Shown in pieces: positions 54,058 through 64,000 of a stretch of 64,000 bases of DNA. A program made the position numbers and the translations under genes. The notes under the pieces are model-generated. The model saw nothing but the letters and a program-made list of their open reading frames with translations. It had not been told where the DNA came from and ran no database searches. The DNA comes from Adiantum capillus-veneris (taxonomy: Eukaryota > Streptophyta > Polypodiopsida > Polypodiales > Pteridaceae), in contig CM043942.1 of NCBI GenBank assembly GCA_014529385.2, positions 64,327,184 to 64,391,183 on the forward strand, written 5' to 3'. Within the stretch, counting starts at the first letter, position 1, and every line of letters starts with the position of its first letter.

Positions 54058-57000
54058 TCCTAATTTCATCATAAGTAGGAATTTAAGCTTCAAAATCATC
54101 AACTAAGTATAGGTGGTGTATTGGGGTATCATTGCTAAGCATTTAGATGCATTCTAGGTCGAAAACAACTAGGTCTGCTGTTAATAATCGTGATTTTTTC
54201 ACTAGACCTAAAGTGAGATTTGAGACATGCTTAGGTCTTATAAACATGTCCTAGAAGTTTCATAATGTTTAGTTTTTTATTTGGGAATGTTGTGACGGTT
54301 GTGATTTGTTTGACAATGAGCGATTAGCTTTTGGTGATTTCTGTCATTTGAGTGTAGCTTGAGTTAGATGCGAGTTGTTTGTTGTTTTCCAAGAGATTGA
54401 CAACCTCTTGTAGCCTGTATGCACTAGTCTAGTCATCTTAGTCCCATGGATTGACAATTATATTGGTAGTTCTCGTTATGTCTGCAATAAGATATGAGTG
54501 AGGTTAGACACCCATCCAACAAACACCCTCCACACTGCTTGTATTTCTCCAATGACATTCAGCTCTCTGGTTCCTTTGGTTATTTTCAACTATGGTCGTC
54601 CTCATCGGTCTACTCAACAAGAAGGAAGTTTCTGTACATTGCTTGTTGCAGAGGTTCCCGATCTTCTATTCTGGCTAGTCATGAAGCAAAGCTACAGTCG
54701 TGAAGCTCAATCTTTCATTATGTGTTTAGTGATAGTCTGTTCATCTTTAGTTCATTTTGCAATTTAGTTTTTGATGAGTAATTGTTATAATCATACATCA
54801 AGCCCCTTTGGGAAGGGATGCATGTCACAAAAAAACGGTGTCAATGTTGTTAATATGTAGTCCCTAGTTGATCCTCATCTTGTCCATTACATTGGCATAG
54901 CGACCTAATGTTTGCATAAGCAAAATGTATGAGTTCCATGCCTCGATGATGATTAGCATGATGATGAATCTAGTTCCCCAAGTTTAGTCCCTAGCCCCTA
55001 AGCCGTTGTATGATCACTCCCCCCGAATGAGGCTTCCTAGTTGATCCCCCTTGTTGAGTCCTTTCTTAGCCCAAAATTATAAAAAGATTTCCATGTTTTT
55101 CTCCCTAAGGGAGGAGGGGTGGTGTGTGTGCCGACCGTACGAATGGCCTAGGTGTGAACCTTCCGGTAGATGCCAAGATAATGAAGATTGTACTCTTTCT
55201 AGTTATCAATATAATGGGCTACCTGACTTGTGGAAGGCAAGCCTAGTTGGGTCTTATCTTGCATACACTGATGACCTTGGTGTGAACCCGTGTCCTATAT
55301 TCCAAGATACTGCGTAGTCGGTTGTACACCCTCTTATGATTAATATAAAGAGGTGCCAAACCATGTAGAAGGCACGCAGAGTTTGGTCCCAATTTTGTGT
55401 ACTCTGCAGTACTTCAAGAATATTCACCCCCCACCCTCTCATAGAAAATAACGTGGGCAGCTTTGCAACGTCCTCCTCCCCACAACATGTATTGATCAGT
55501 TGACTATTGTTTCTCCTTCCCTCCTGTTTTTCCAAATTACAACACGTCTCCACCCCACCTCTAATGCATGCCACCTCTTGATATTCACACACTCTTGCCC
55601 CCCTTGAAACCGTAAGCAAGACAAGCGTCACATGCAGCCCACACACACAATAGCGTGTAGGTCAGCTTCCCTCCCTCAGGCTCGACCCTCCTCATTGATA
55701 TAACTCAAGAAAGCTAAGCTTGCTTCCATGTTCCAACACCTATGCATGCACTGTGGGGATTTTTGAGCTAAGACGGAGCTCACCTAACATCAACAACACT
55801 ATCTAGAAGTATTATGTAAATAGTTAAGCACAATAGACAAGGCGCCAGCCATAGACGGCTAATAGAATCTAGACAACAAGCTCCAATGGAGAGCTCAAAG
55901 CTGCCACTTTTGGCAAGACTGAGATTTGTCCCTCACCCCATCCACGTTGATGGTGCAAAGAGGGATAGAGAATGCTACACCACTCTTGCAAGCCTGCACC
56001 ATGAGTGGGTACAGAAAGAGCAAGAAGTCTCTCTCTACAACCTTCAATCAAGAAAGGGCACAGGATCTTCAAAGACCATCACATTGCTTAGAGTAGTAAG
56101 CCTTGCCAGAAAATGCTAATAAGAAAATTTCTTATACCCACATCATGCACAACATACATTTTTTCCATGCATTGACTGTGTATGCATAATAGAACTACAT
56201 GAAAAGGCATGCATTAGCACAATTTTTAATTGCCCAGTCACAGCATATACCCTTGATGATACCCTATCGTCTAGGAGGACTCCCAATAGGAGTGGGGAGG
56301 CATTCTAAATGCAGACCTAATATTATGAATATTAGAGGGCAATGTTTTGTGAGTTGCATTGAATGTTTACGTTTGATTGTGATCATTTTTTGACAAAAAG
56401 AAGAGTATATGCCCTCATAATAGCATTGCAAGGGGAGTACGAAGACAAAAGCCATATTTGAGCCTCTAGGGACATGTATACATTTTGCATAGCATTTAGA
56501 ACTCTATTCAAATGATTTTTCTATTGAGCTAATTTTTTGTTTTATTTAGTTGTTTTTTGAGGATTTTTTAGAAAAACACAAAAAAATCCATAATCCAGAT
56601 GAGAAAATGCTAAAGAGATCCCTGAGCATTGAGAAGAAAAAAAGGTACAAGAAAATGACAAAACTTCACGAGGTATATCTCAAAAGCCATATACACAAGG
56701 CTATAATGTCAGAAGTAAGAAAAGAATGTTGAGCACTCTTCAACAACAATATAAGGCCAAGAATGATTGAAAATGGTCATAAAACTCTAGGAACTTACAA
56801 GAACAAAGAAAGTTGGTGGTGCGACTAAACAAAAGCACCCATCAAGTGTAAAGTTTCCTATCAGACACTTCATGAACTAGAATGTCGTATACAGGACCTA
56901 GATCTTTATACTGTAAATCTTATATCTTGTATGTGATTTAATGAAGCCTAACAAACAAAAGGGACTAACAATACTAACAAGAAAAAAGGGGCAAAAACAA

Positions 57001-57504
57001 CAATTTAGGCATATATCACAATAAATGTTTGTAGGAGCAAGCATGGGTCAAGCCAAATTTTTATCACCATCATTGGTTCTACATGTGTTTGGAAATCAGA
57101 AGGTGCGAGAGATGCCCATTAGTCATTTTCTAGATTGAAATCCAAAAAGTGTAAAAAACAAGTTTAAATCAAGCCAACTTTGTTAGAAGGCTATGAATAA
57201 CGAATACAAGCTAAGGGTGTTTAGTTTTTTTTTAAAGTCAAACCTCTAGCCAAAGATGCAATTTGTTTTCAAATCCGAAGCCATGATAGCCATCTACATA
57301 CCCTGTACATGATGTATATGAGCTTTGGGGACAAATCGACAATGATAGCTCATAGATGGTCATCTATCATGAATGATGTCAGATATGGCCCTTTGAAGCA
57401 AGCTATTAACTTGGGGAGTTAACTGGATTTTGTCAGGCTTTAATTAAGTCACGTATCAAGTAGAAGCAATATAGCGATTTACACAGCACACAAAAGCTAA
57501 CAGT
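54058..57504. other. Non-coding interval with one imperfect duplication
   Basis: No gene is recognised. Near 55150-55400 two imperfect units of about 127 bp share 'ggtgtgaacc', 'ccaagat' and 'gtagaaggca'-like phrases. A Lys-rich open frame at 56550-56732 and others here match nothing I know. Confidence 0.5.
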
Positions 57505-58012
57505 GGTAAAGGCGACTTTGATCACCTTGATGCAAGAACAAAGGAGTAATCGGAAAAGAAGACAAGACACAAATCGTAGACAAACCAACCTTCACAGGGT
57601 TACATATCTTGTCCTTTGATGGACATGGGTTTTGAACCTCAAATCAAAAAAATTATCTCCCAAATTTTGTATGACAGACAAACTTATGAAGGTTTAGCCA
57701 GAAAATTTCTGCAAAATCCTTACAACGTTGTCATTGGCTCACAAGATCTAAAAGCCAATCATTCAATTCTACAGATTGTAGATGTTGTTTCTGAGAATGA
57801 GAAATACTCAAAATTGGTAGATTTACTAGAGCAAATGATGGATGGAGCTTTATCTACCCATGGTGATAAGAGTCAAGCTGAACAAAACTGGGTTCTTTCT
57901 AATTTAGATTTGTCAATATCCCTATAATCACAAAAAAAAATGTTGCAGCTCCAGGCTTCGATGTGAAGGACATAAAGTTGCTCATCAATTATGACTTTCA
58001 TGGATCATAGTT
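57505..58012 (+). pseudogene. DEAD-box RNA helicase pseudogene (DBP2/DDX5-like)
   Basis: The segment encodes TNLHRVTYLVL, then MDMGFEPQIKKIISQI (from 57619), RQT-YEGLARKFLQNPYNVVIGS, LKANHSILQIVDVVSENEKYSKLVDLLEQMMDG, STHGDKSQAEQNWVLS, and after a break VAAPGFDVKDIKLLINYDF (57943-58000). This is the DBP2/DDX5/RH20-RH30 subfamily of RNA helicases, which remodel RNA-protein complexes. Motif II (DEAD) between TYLVL and MDMGF, motif III (SAT) before GLARKFL and the strand after MMDG are deleted. No introns are seen in the parts present, which suggests a retrocopy. No start or C-terminus is present. Confidence 0.9.
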
Positions 58013-58280
58013 CTAGGTGTGATTTGACAAAGTACAAGTAGTGGAGCACAAACAAAAGCAAGAACGACAACAAAGACCACACCAACATTGACAACCTGGT
58101 CATTGTTGGGTATGCAAGCCCAAATGCGGTGTCAAGTGTCAACCCTATGGAAAACTCCCCTTATGGCATGCAAGAAACCTCAGTTAAAATTGGAGTTTTG
58201 CATGGTTAAAGGCTCAAATAGCTGTAAGGATTTTTTACAAAATAAACAATCAAGCATAGTGGTTCTTGTGTTCAATCTCT

Positions 58281-58291
58281 CTGCTCTCTCT

Positions 58292-58331
<40 letters not shown>
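58281..58331. repeat. (CT)n microsatellite
   Basis: This is a CT-dinucleotide run with a C8 interruption near 58293. Reverse-strand open frames made of Glu/Arg repeats here are artefacts. Confidence 0.9.
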
Positions 58332-58332
<1 letters not shown>

Positions 58333-58678
58333 CTCATCTCGTCTGTACGCTCCTCTAAAGCTACCATGGATCCTCACCATTTCCATCCCCCATAGCCCGA
58401 TACCAAAACTCATATCAAGGAAATTAGAGTTATAAAATGATGTAGATTATGGTTATTATTCATATTTCTGGCCATTTCTATCCAAAAGTTTGTAATTTAA
58501 AAAATTTAGAATGTATTTAAAAAAAAAAATTCATTGGGGCATTTTGTAAATTCAGGTGATAGTATGTCTCATGCCTTGCCTGCCACCAAAGAACACGCAC
58601 AAAAGTATCTCAAAACTATTAAAAGTGTGGGAATAATCAAAAGTTGACAAAGTCAATAGATCATGAAGGCTCTATGGA

Positions 58679-58920
58679 GTGCACACTAGGGCATCTACAC
58701 TCATAGCAAGTGCACAGAATTTGGCCAAAGACGAACAAGCATTGGGAATCATCATCACCTCCTTGCATGACAACTACATGCAGTTCATAGATGAATGTAA
58801 GCATGGACATGATGTCTGGCATGTCCTAGAAAGTAATTTTGGAGCTAGGGCCAAAAGAAGCAAAGTTAGTGTTAAAAGACAGCTTTACAAAGTTACTATG
58901 ATTGAAGGGGAGGACATTGC
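58679..58920 (+). pseudogene. Ty1/copia gag fragment (older element)
   Basis: The frame encodes ALGIIITSLHDNYMQFIDECKHGHDVWHVLESNF, then RSKVSVKRQLYKVTMIEGEDIA, a typical copia gag (UBN2/gag_2-type) segment. It is cut at 58920 by the LTR of the following copia element, whose 5-bp left flank is ATTGC. The N-terminus is missing or shifted. Confidence 0.85.
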
Positions 58921-59245
58921 TGTTGAGATGTCGAGCTCTACATCTTGAGCTGGCATCCACTACGGGTCTTGGCCGCTTACGGCATTTACTCACTAGCGCG
59001 TTAGGTGACCAACACAAAGGATCTCTGCCACTGATTCTACAGCTGGACTACACTTATAGTGCCGGCCTAGTACGCTTCTAGTGCGTTCCCACTTAGTGAC
59101 TGCATGTACATATGTGCTACTTTTCAACTTTAGCACTTAGTCATTTTTGTACTGTCTTTTCTTAGCAAAGAAGAAGAAGAAGCTTTCAATCTCTGTGTGT
59201 TTTGTGCTTGTCTTGTGTAGCTCTCTTGCATCCTCATTCTTTACA
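58921..59245 (+). repeat. 5' LTR of the copia element
   Basis: The LTR is 325 bp and runs from TGTTGAGATGTCG to CATTCTTTACA. Its first 90 bp recur at 63784-63873, and about 70 bp recur from 63931 to the window end. Confidence 0.93.
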
Positions 59246-59258
59246 TGGTATCAGAGCC
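59246..59258 (+). other. Copia primer binding site
   Basis: TGGTATCAGAGCC directly follows the LTR and is the exact initiator-methionine tRNA complement typical of plant copia elements. Confidence 0.95.
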
Positions 59259-59536
59259 TCTTGCAGGCAAGAGAGGCTAAGAGAGCAAGAGCATCACAAT
59301 CTCTTCATTCGCAATCCATGTACCAGATGCCAAAGTTTTGGGGTTTTTCGTACAAGTTTCTGAACAAGTCTCCAAAGTGCAGTATACAGAGATTTACGAT
59401 ACAAGTACAGTGGTTGTATGTATGCTTGATTGTGGACACTCGTTGAGTGTAGAAAGTGTTACAGATATCACAATAACAGGTTCAGCAGATTTGCAGGTTT
59501 TTGCAGATTGCAGCTATTTTGTCTTAGTGCTTCAAG

Positions 59537-60420
59537 ATGTCTGACGGTTTCAGTCAGATTGTTACTGAGAAGATTGAGAAAAATAACTACCCTGTATGGA
59601 AGTTCAGAATAACTAATTTCCTAAAAGGGAAAGGTTATTGGGACTATGTAGAAGGAGACTATGAAAAGGAACCGAAGATTCTTGAGGCAAATGCTACGGC
59701 AGAGCAAAGAAAATCTTTGAGGGACTGGCAACAAGGCCAGAGCAAAGTGATGAATTGGCTTTCTATGAGCATCATAGATGGCATGATGGGCTATCTACAG
59801 GATGCTGAAATCCCCGCCATTGCATGGAAAAATTTAAGTAGAGTGTTCGAGGTGAACACCAAGGCTAGGAAGCTTCAACTAACGTCGGAGCTAAATCAGG
59901 TTAAAAGGAACAACCTCTCCATCAATGATTATTCCTTGAAGATCAAGAGTATGATTGAGGCTCTTGGATCTATTAAAGTCTCAGTGGAAGACGATGACAT
60001 TGTCCGTGCATGCTTGGATGGTCTAGGAGATGAGTATGTACATTTCAGGTCTTCCATGAATACAAGAGACGACATCCCCGTGTTCCGAGATTTTATTTCT
60101 ATGCTTATTCTTGAGGAGAAGAACCTTGGTCTTGACACATCTTCTTCTCATGGCAGAAATAAGTCTGAACAGGCCTTCTATTCTAACTCCAACAGAGGTA
60201 GAGGTTGTGGTCGAGGCCCAAGTGGTTGCAGGGGGCAATCTCGAGAAGTTCAATCAAATCAAAACAATACAGGTGGTAGGGGAAACCAATCTCAAGGCAG
60301 GGGGAGTCAAAGAGGTTGTGGTGCAGGATCAAGAAAGCAGCAACATACTGCAGATAGCAGATAATGTTGGACTTGTGGTGAAAAAGGTCACATGTCACAT
60401 GTCACGTGACTGTCCAAAGG
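59537..60420 (+). pseudogene. Copia gag with disrupted zinc knuckle
   Basis: A 275-residue open frame starts MSDGFSQIVTEKIEKNNYPVWKF. It has the copia gag helices (ARKLQLTSELNQVKRNNLSINDYSLKIKSM, VEDDDIVRACLDGLGDEY, SMLILEEKNL) and a Gly/Arg-rich tail. A TAA at 60362-60364 precedes the zinc knuckle CWTCGEKGHMS. There a 7-bp tandem duplication ('cacatgt', about 60388-60401) shifts the frame before the last Cys. Gag forms the particle and the knuckle binds RNA. The stop and the shift together cut gag from pol. Confidence 0.9.
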
Positions 60421-60774
60421 GAAGTCAAGTGGAAAGAGAGAACATGGCAACTATGTATCTACTAGCAGAGATGCAGATGACAGCAGAAGCGAGTGCATGT
60501 TTGTTATGCAACATGCAATGAATACAATGACTGTAGAGAATTCCACCCAAGATGATGTTTGGTATGTGGATTCAGGTGCCTCTAATCACATGAGGTCTCG
60601 TGGAGAGTGGTTTAGAGATATGTGCAAACCAGATGTGACAGAGCCCACCCCATTGCTCATGTAGGGGACATACCTCTAAATACAAAGAGTGGGAAATCAA
60701 AGTACTTAGCAGATGTACTTCATGTCCCAAACATTACAAAGAATCTTGTTTCTATTGGAAAAATGGTTGAGTAG
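60421..60774 (+). pseudogene. Copia protease
   Basis: WYVDSGASNHM (60560-60592) is the catalytic D-S-G core of the copia protease. It is followed by AHVGDIPL and LHVPNITKNLVSIGKM in two phases, so an indel lies near 60630. A TAG at 60772-60774 (probably a changed CAG) ends it directly before the integrase segment. Confidence 0.85.
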
Positions 60775-61749
60775 GGTTTGCAGGTTCGCTTCAATCCAAA
60801 TGGCTGTTATGTAGAAGATTTCCAGAATGGATGTAAGCTAATCACAGAGGGCAAATGTGTGGGCAGAATGTTTACGCTGAATGTAGACATGCCTGAGGTA
60901 AAAGCTACATTATTTGCACAAGGCACAGGTGTTGTGGTTGATGTTGACATTTGGCACAAATGCATGGGCCATGTCAATGAGCACAGATTGTGCAGCATGC
61001 AATCAAAACAAATTGTTAAAGGTTTTCCCAAATTCAAGGTGGATGGTATCCATAAAGTGTGTGCAGCATGCCAGTTTGGAAAACAGTCAAAGGGCTCATT
61101 TCCACATGAGCGCAATGTATGTAAAAAGCCACTTGAGGTGGTGCACACAGATGTTTGGGGTCCAACCGATACTGCAAGTATACATGGTTGCAAGTATTAT
61201 GTCTCTTTCATTGATGACCATACAAGGAAAGTATGGGTCTACTTCATGCATAACAAAAGTGAAGTGTTTGGTCACTTTCAGGACTTCAAAGTCATGATTG
61301 AGAAGGAGACAGATATGAAAATCAAGACATTGAGGTCAGATGGAGGGGGAGATTACTTCTCCAATGATTTTTCAAATTTTCTGCGAATGCATGGTATACG
61401 CAAGAAATTTACATGCAGATATACTCCACAACAGAATGGGGTCGCAGAAAGGAAAAACAGGCACATTGTAGAGGTTGCACGTGCATTGATGAATGAGAAG
61501 AACATGCCTCATCATTTCTGGGTTGAAGCTATAAATATAGCTGTGTACATTATGAACAGGACACCTACAGCTGCGGTGCATGATGTAACACCTGAGGAGA
61601 CGTTTACAGGTACAAAGCCTGATTTGGCACACTTGAAAGTGTTTGGTTGCATAGCTTACGTGCATGTACCAGATGAGTTGCGTAGGAAATTGGATCCTAA
61701 AGCAGAGAAATGTATTCTTGTGGGATATTCCCTTGAACAAAAGGGGTAA
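60775..61749 (+). pseudogene. Copia integrase
   Basis: This frame of 323 residues is open and holds the pre-integrase HHCC finger (WHKCMGHVNEHRL...CAACQFGK, residues about 60-100). The rve core follows with all three catalytic residues visible: D in VHTDVWGP, D in LRSDGGGDY and E in NGVAERKNRHI. It ends with CILVGYSLEQKG. A one-base loss at about 61747 turns the next codons into TAA, ending the frame before the linker. The enzyme would insert cDNA into chromosomes. As an isolated domain inside a broken polyprotein it is not expected to be made. Confidence 0.9.
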
Positions 61750-62312
61750 GGTGCTACAATCCTACTACATGAGAATTACGAGTGAGCAGAGATGTAGACG
61801 TCTTTGATGAGATGAGCAGTTGGTACAGTAATGCACATGGCACTATTGGGGCTGATGTAAAAGGTGATGTGGTTGTACAAAATGTGAGCCAGGCCACAGT
61901 CATAGGTTTTGAGTGGACCACAAGAGTCCTCTTCTCCTGGCTCTGTTGAGAAGCCATGGAATGGTAGACTACGTACGCAGGTTACTCCACCAACAGGTAT
62001 AGGGAATATATTACGAAAAGGAAAGGAAAAGGTTGATGAACCTCCCTTTATGGCTGATGCATCATCACGATTTTCACATATATACATGGATTCATATGGT
62101 TCTGAACAAAGTCTTGATGAGGAATTTGGAATTCCAGCTTTCAGGACACCTAGTGTAAGGAAAGTACAAGAAGATGCTAGAGGGCAAAGGAGTGACCCAG
62201 GACCGTGCAGATCTAACAGAGTCAGAAATCTAGTTCAGAAATTGACTTATGATGGGTATCTAGCGCATCACCAAGCCTACATGGCTAAGGTGATACAGAA
62301 TGTGGAGCCCAC
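61750..62312 (+). pseudogene. Copia integrase-RT linker
   Basis: Frames continue with LRVSRDVDVFDE and then, from 61909, an open segment with PSVRKVQEDARGQRSDPGPCRSNRVRNLVQKLTYDGYLAHH. This matches the usual Ser/Pro-rich linker before the copia RT. There is a frame change near 61900 and a TGA at 62314-62316. Confidence 0.8.
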
Positions 62313-63029
62313 ATGATGGCTTCATTGGAAGCAAATGACACATGGGAGTTGGTGCCATTGCCAAGTGGCAAGAAAGCTATTGGTTGTACATGGGTGTATA
62401 AAACCAAGCATAAGGCTGATGGTAACATTGAGCGTCACAAGGCAAGGCTGGACGCAAAGGGTTATGCACAAACATATGGCATAGGCTATGAGGAGACCTT
62501 TGCTCCAATGGCAAAGATGACGACTGTGAGAGCTGTCATAGCAGTGGCTGCATCTAGAGGATGGATTATGCATCAAATGGATGTAAACAATGCCTTCTTG
62601 AATGGTGAGTTGCAAGAGGAAGTGTATATGGATCAGCCACCTGGTTATGTTGATCCAGGTTACCCAGATTATGTATGCAGGCTTCTCAAAGCTTTGTATG
62701 GTTTGAAGCATGGCTCTAGAGCATGGTATGACAGGACTACCAAGTACCTTGTTAGTATTGGTTTTAGGAGAGCTCATGATGATCATTCACTCTATGTACG
62801 TGAGAGTGATATGGGGATTGTGGTTATTACCATATATGTAGATGACCTTATTATTGTGGGTGACGATGCTATGGAGATTGACCATGTGAAGGGTCTTCTC
62901 AAATAGGAGTTTGAAATGAAAGATTTGGGCAAGTTGCGCTACTTTCTTGGCATTGAGGTGATCAGGACTCCAGAGGGTGTATGACTATCACAAAGACAGT
63001 ATGATTTGGACATGTTGTAAAAGTATGGT
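62313..63029 (+). pseudogene. Copia reverse transcriptase
   Basis: This is an RVT_2-type domain: EANDTWELVPLPSGKKAIGCTWVYKTKHKADG, KARLDAKGYAQTYGIGYEETFAP, HQMDVNNAFLNGELQEEVYMDQPPGY, LYGLKHGSRAW and the catalytic IYVDDLIIVG near 62840. MDVNNAF stands where MDVKNAF or MDVDNAF is usual. Stops at 62904-62906 (after GLLK), near 62983 and near 63019 interrupt the continuation EFEMKDLGKLRYFLGIEV. Confidence 0.92.
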
Positions 63030-63733
63030 ATGGATGGTTGTAAGCCAATTTCTATTCCCTTGGATGTGAATGCAAAGCTGAGTGCAGAGAAGGGTGATGT
63101 TGTTGAGGATGTCAAGATGTACAGGAAGATTGTGGGTAGTCTAATCTACTTAACTATCACAAGGCCAAACTTGAGCTACACAGTAGGCTTGGAGAGTCAG
63201 TTTATGAAGCTTCCGAGGAAGCCACATTTGGATGGAGTACGACGCACACTTCGGTATGTACAAGGGACTCTTGACTACGCATTGTTCTATGCAGCAGATG
63301 CGCCATTAGCATTGTATGGGTATACAGATGCAGATTGGGCAGGTAGCATTGTTGATAGGAGATCTACGAGTGGCTTCATGTTCTCTTTTGGGAGTGTTGC
63401 TGTTACTTGGAGCAGCCTAAGGTTGCTTTATCGAGCATAGAGGCCGAGTACAGAGGTGCAACACTTGTGGCGTGCGAGGTAGCTTGGCTACACACATTAC
63501 TTGAAGACTTGGGAGTGCAGGTGGACCAGCAGATTGTCATCCATTGTAACAACCTCAGTAACATGCAATTGGCTAGGAACCCAGTGTTCCATGCCAGGAC
63601 CAAGCACATAGAGGTCCATTACCACTACGTTCGAGAGCGAGTGTTGGCAGGCGACATCGACTTGGTCTACGTCAGCACAGAGGAGCAGATAGCGGATATC
63701 TTTACCAAGGCCCTCGGAGCTGAGATGATTTGA
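63030..63733 (+). pseudogene. Copia RNase H
   Basis: The first frame (63030-63440) includes GSLIYLTITRPNLSYTVG, LYGYTDADWAGSIVDRRSTSGFMFSFGS and TWSS. A short deletion at 63408-63412 shifts to the second frame (63407-63733) with VALSSIEAEYRGA, HARTKHIEVHYHYVRERV, VSTEEQIADIFTKAL and the stop. CNNLSNMQLA stands where family members read C-D-N, so one acidic position is Asn. It is the C-terminal end of copia pol and lies 50 bp before the polypurine tract. Confidence 0.9.
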
Positions 63734-64000
63734 CGTTTTCGGACTATGCTTGACCTCTGAGACATGCAGAGCTCGAGGGGGAGTGTTGAGATGTCGAGCT
63801 CTACATCTTGAGCTGGCATCCACTACGGGTCTTGTCCGCTTACGGTATTTACTCATTGGTGCGTTAGGTGACCTCTGCGACGTTTTCAGACTATGCTTGG
63901 ACTCTGCGACATACAGAGCTCGAGGGGGATTGTTGAGATGTCGAGCTCTACATCTTGAGATGGCATCCACTACGGGTCTTGTTCGCTTACGGCATTTACT
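63732..64000 (+). repeat. 147-bp tandem duplication across the copia polypurine tract and 3' LTR start
   Basis: 'gacgttttc' recurs at 63732 and 63879, the purine tract 'gctcgaggggga' at 63771 and 63918, and the LTR start at 63784 and 63931. The first LTR piece is 90 bp long (63784-63873) and stops at 'ggtgacc', where the 5' LTR continues with 'aacacaaagg'. The true 3' LTR probably begins at 63931 and leaves the window. Confidence 0.92.

Larger units (their letters stand above)
58921..64000 (+). mobile_element. Ty1/copia retrotransposon, 3' LTR running off the window
   Basis: The 5' LTR (58921-59245) is followed by a methionine-tRNA primer site, gag, protease, integrase, RT, RNase H, a polypurine tract (63774-63783) and the start of the 3' LTR (TGTTGAGATG at 63784 and again at 63931). 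Integrase before RT defines Ty1/copia. At least three stops and three frameshifts occur in gag-pol, so it cannot move on its own proteins. Confidence 0.95.

Noticed and set aside
55127-55320. Open frame with Cys-rich start (EEGWCVCRPYEWPRCEPSG)
   Set aside because: It lies in an imperfect tandem duplication, has no conserved partner frame in the second unit and matches no family I know.

Overview
The window reads as a repeat-rich nuclear segment of a land plant. It holds CACTA (En/Spm) DNA transposons with spliced genes, Ty3/gypsy and Ty1/copia LTR retrotransposons with plant-type primer binding sites, a tandem satellite and long microsatellites. The gypsy and copia proteins resemble those I associate with large-genome ferns and other seedless plants, but the sequence alone does not fix the species. 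I see no intact single-copy host gene. The only host-derived sequences recognised are a heavy-metal-associated (HMA) domain fragment carried inside a CACTA element and a decayed DEAD-box helicase copy.

Layout. 1-3533 is a satellite with monomers of about 363 and 443 bp. 3534-7515 is a truncated, internally deleted CACTA copy. 7526-8460 joins a fragment of a TIR element to an inverted CACTA end, followed by small tandem repeats to about 9480 and a gag scrap. From about 10076 to 30264, and probably on to 40261, lies one reverse-strand Ty3/gypsy element (gypsy-1) opened by nested insertions. These are a 5.33-kb TG...CA element (12178-17508, duplication GTACA) that itself holds a 1.32-kb TIR element (13799-15121), a complete 7.75-kb CACTA element (19425-27175, duplication TAT), and a reverse-strand chromovirus with two 1.9-kb LTRs (30265-39531). 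The gypsy-1 frame is continuous across the first and third of these insertion sites once the insert and one duplication copy are ignored.

42121-46321 is a second reverse-strand gypsy element with an additional RNase H, as in the Tat lineage. 46929 starts another CACTA subfamily. 48040-54037 holds forward-strand gypsy remnants, including a long decayed reading frame just before the 3' LTR, the position usually called env-like. 57505-58010 is the helicase pseudogene. 58921-64000 is a forward-strand Ty1/copia element that runs off the right edge.

The best-preserved genes belong to the full CACTA element: a six-exon TNP2-type transposase and a three-exon Ptta/En/Spm-type second protein, bounded by termini rich in GCGTCGCTA motifs in both orientations. 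The deleted CACTA copy keeps an open second gene while its transposase is destroyed. Many stops in the dead retroelements look like C-to-T changes (CAA, CAG, CGA to stop), consistent with decay of methylated DNA.
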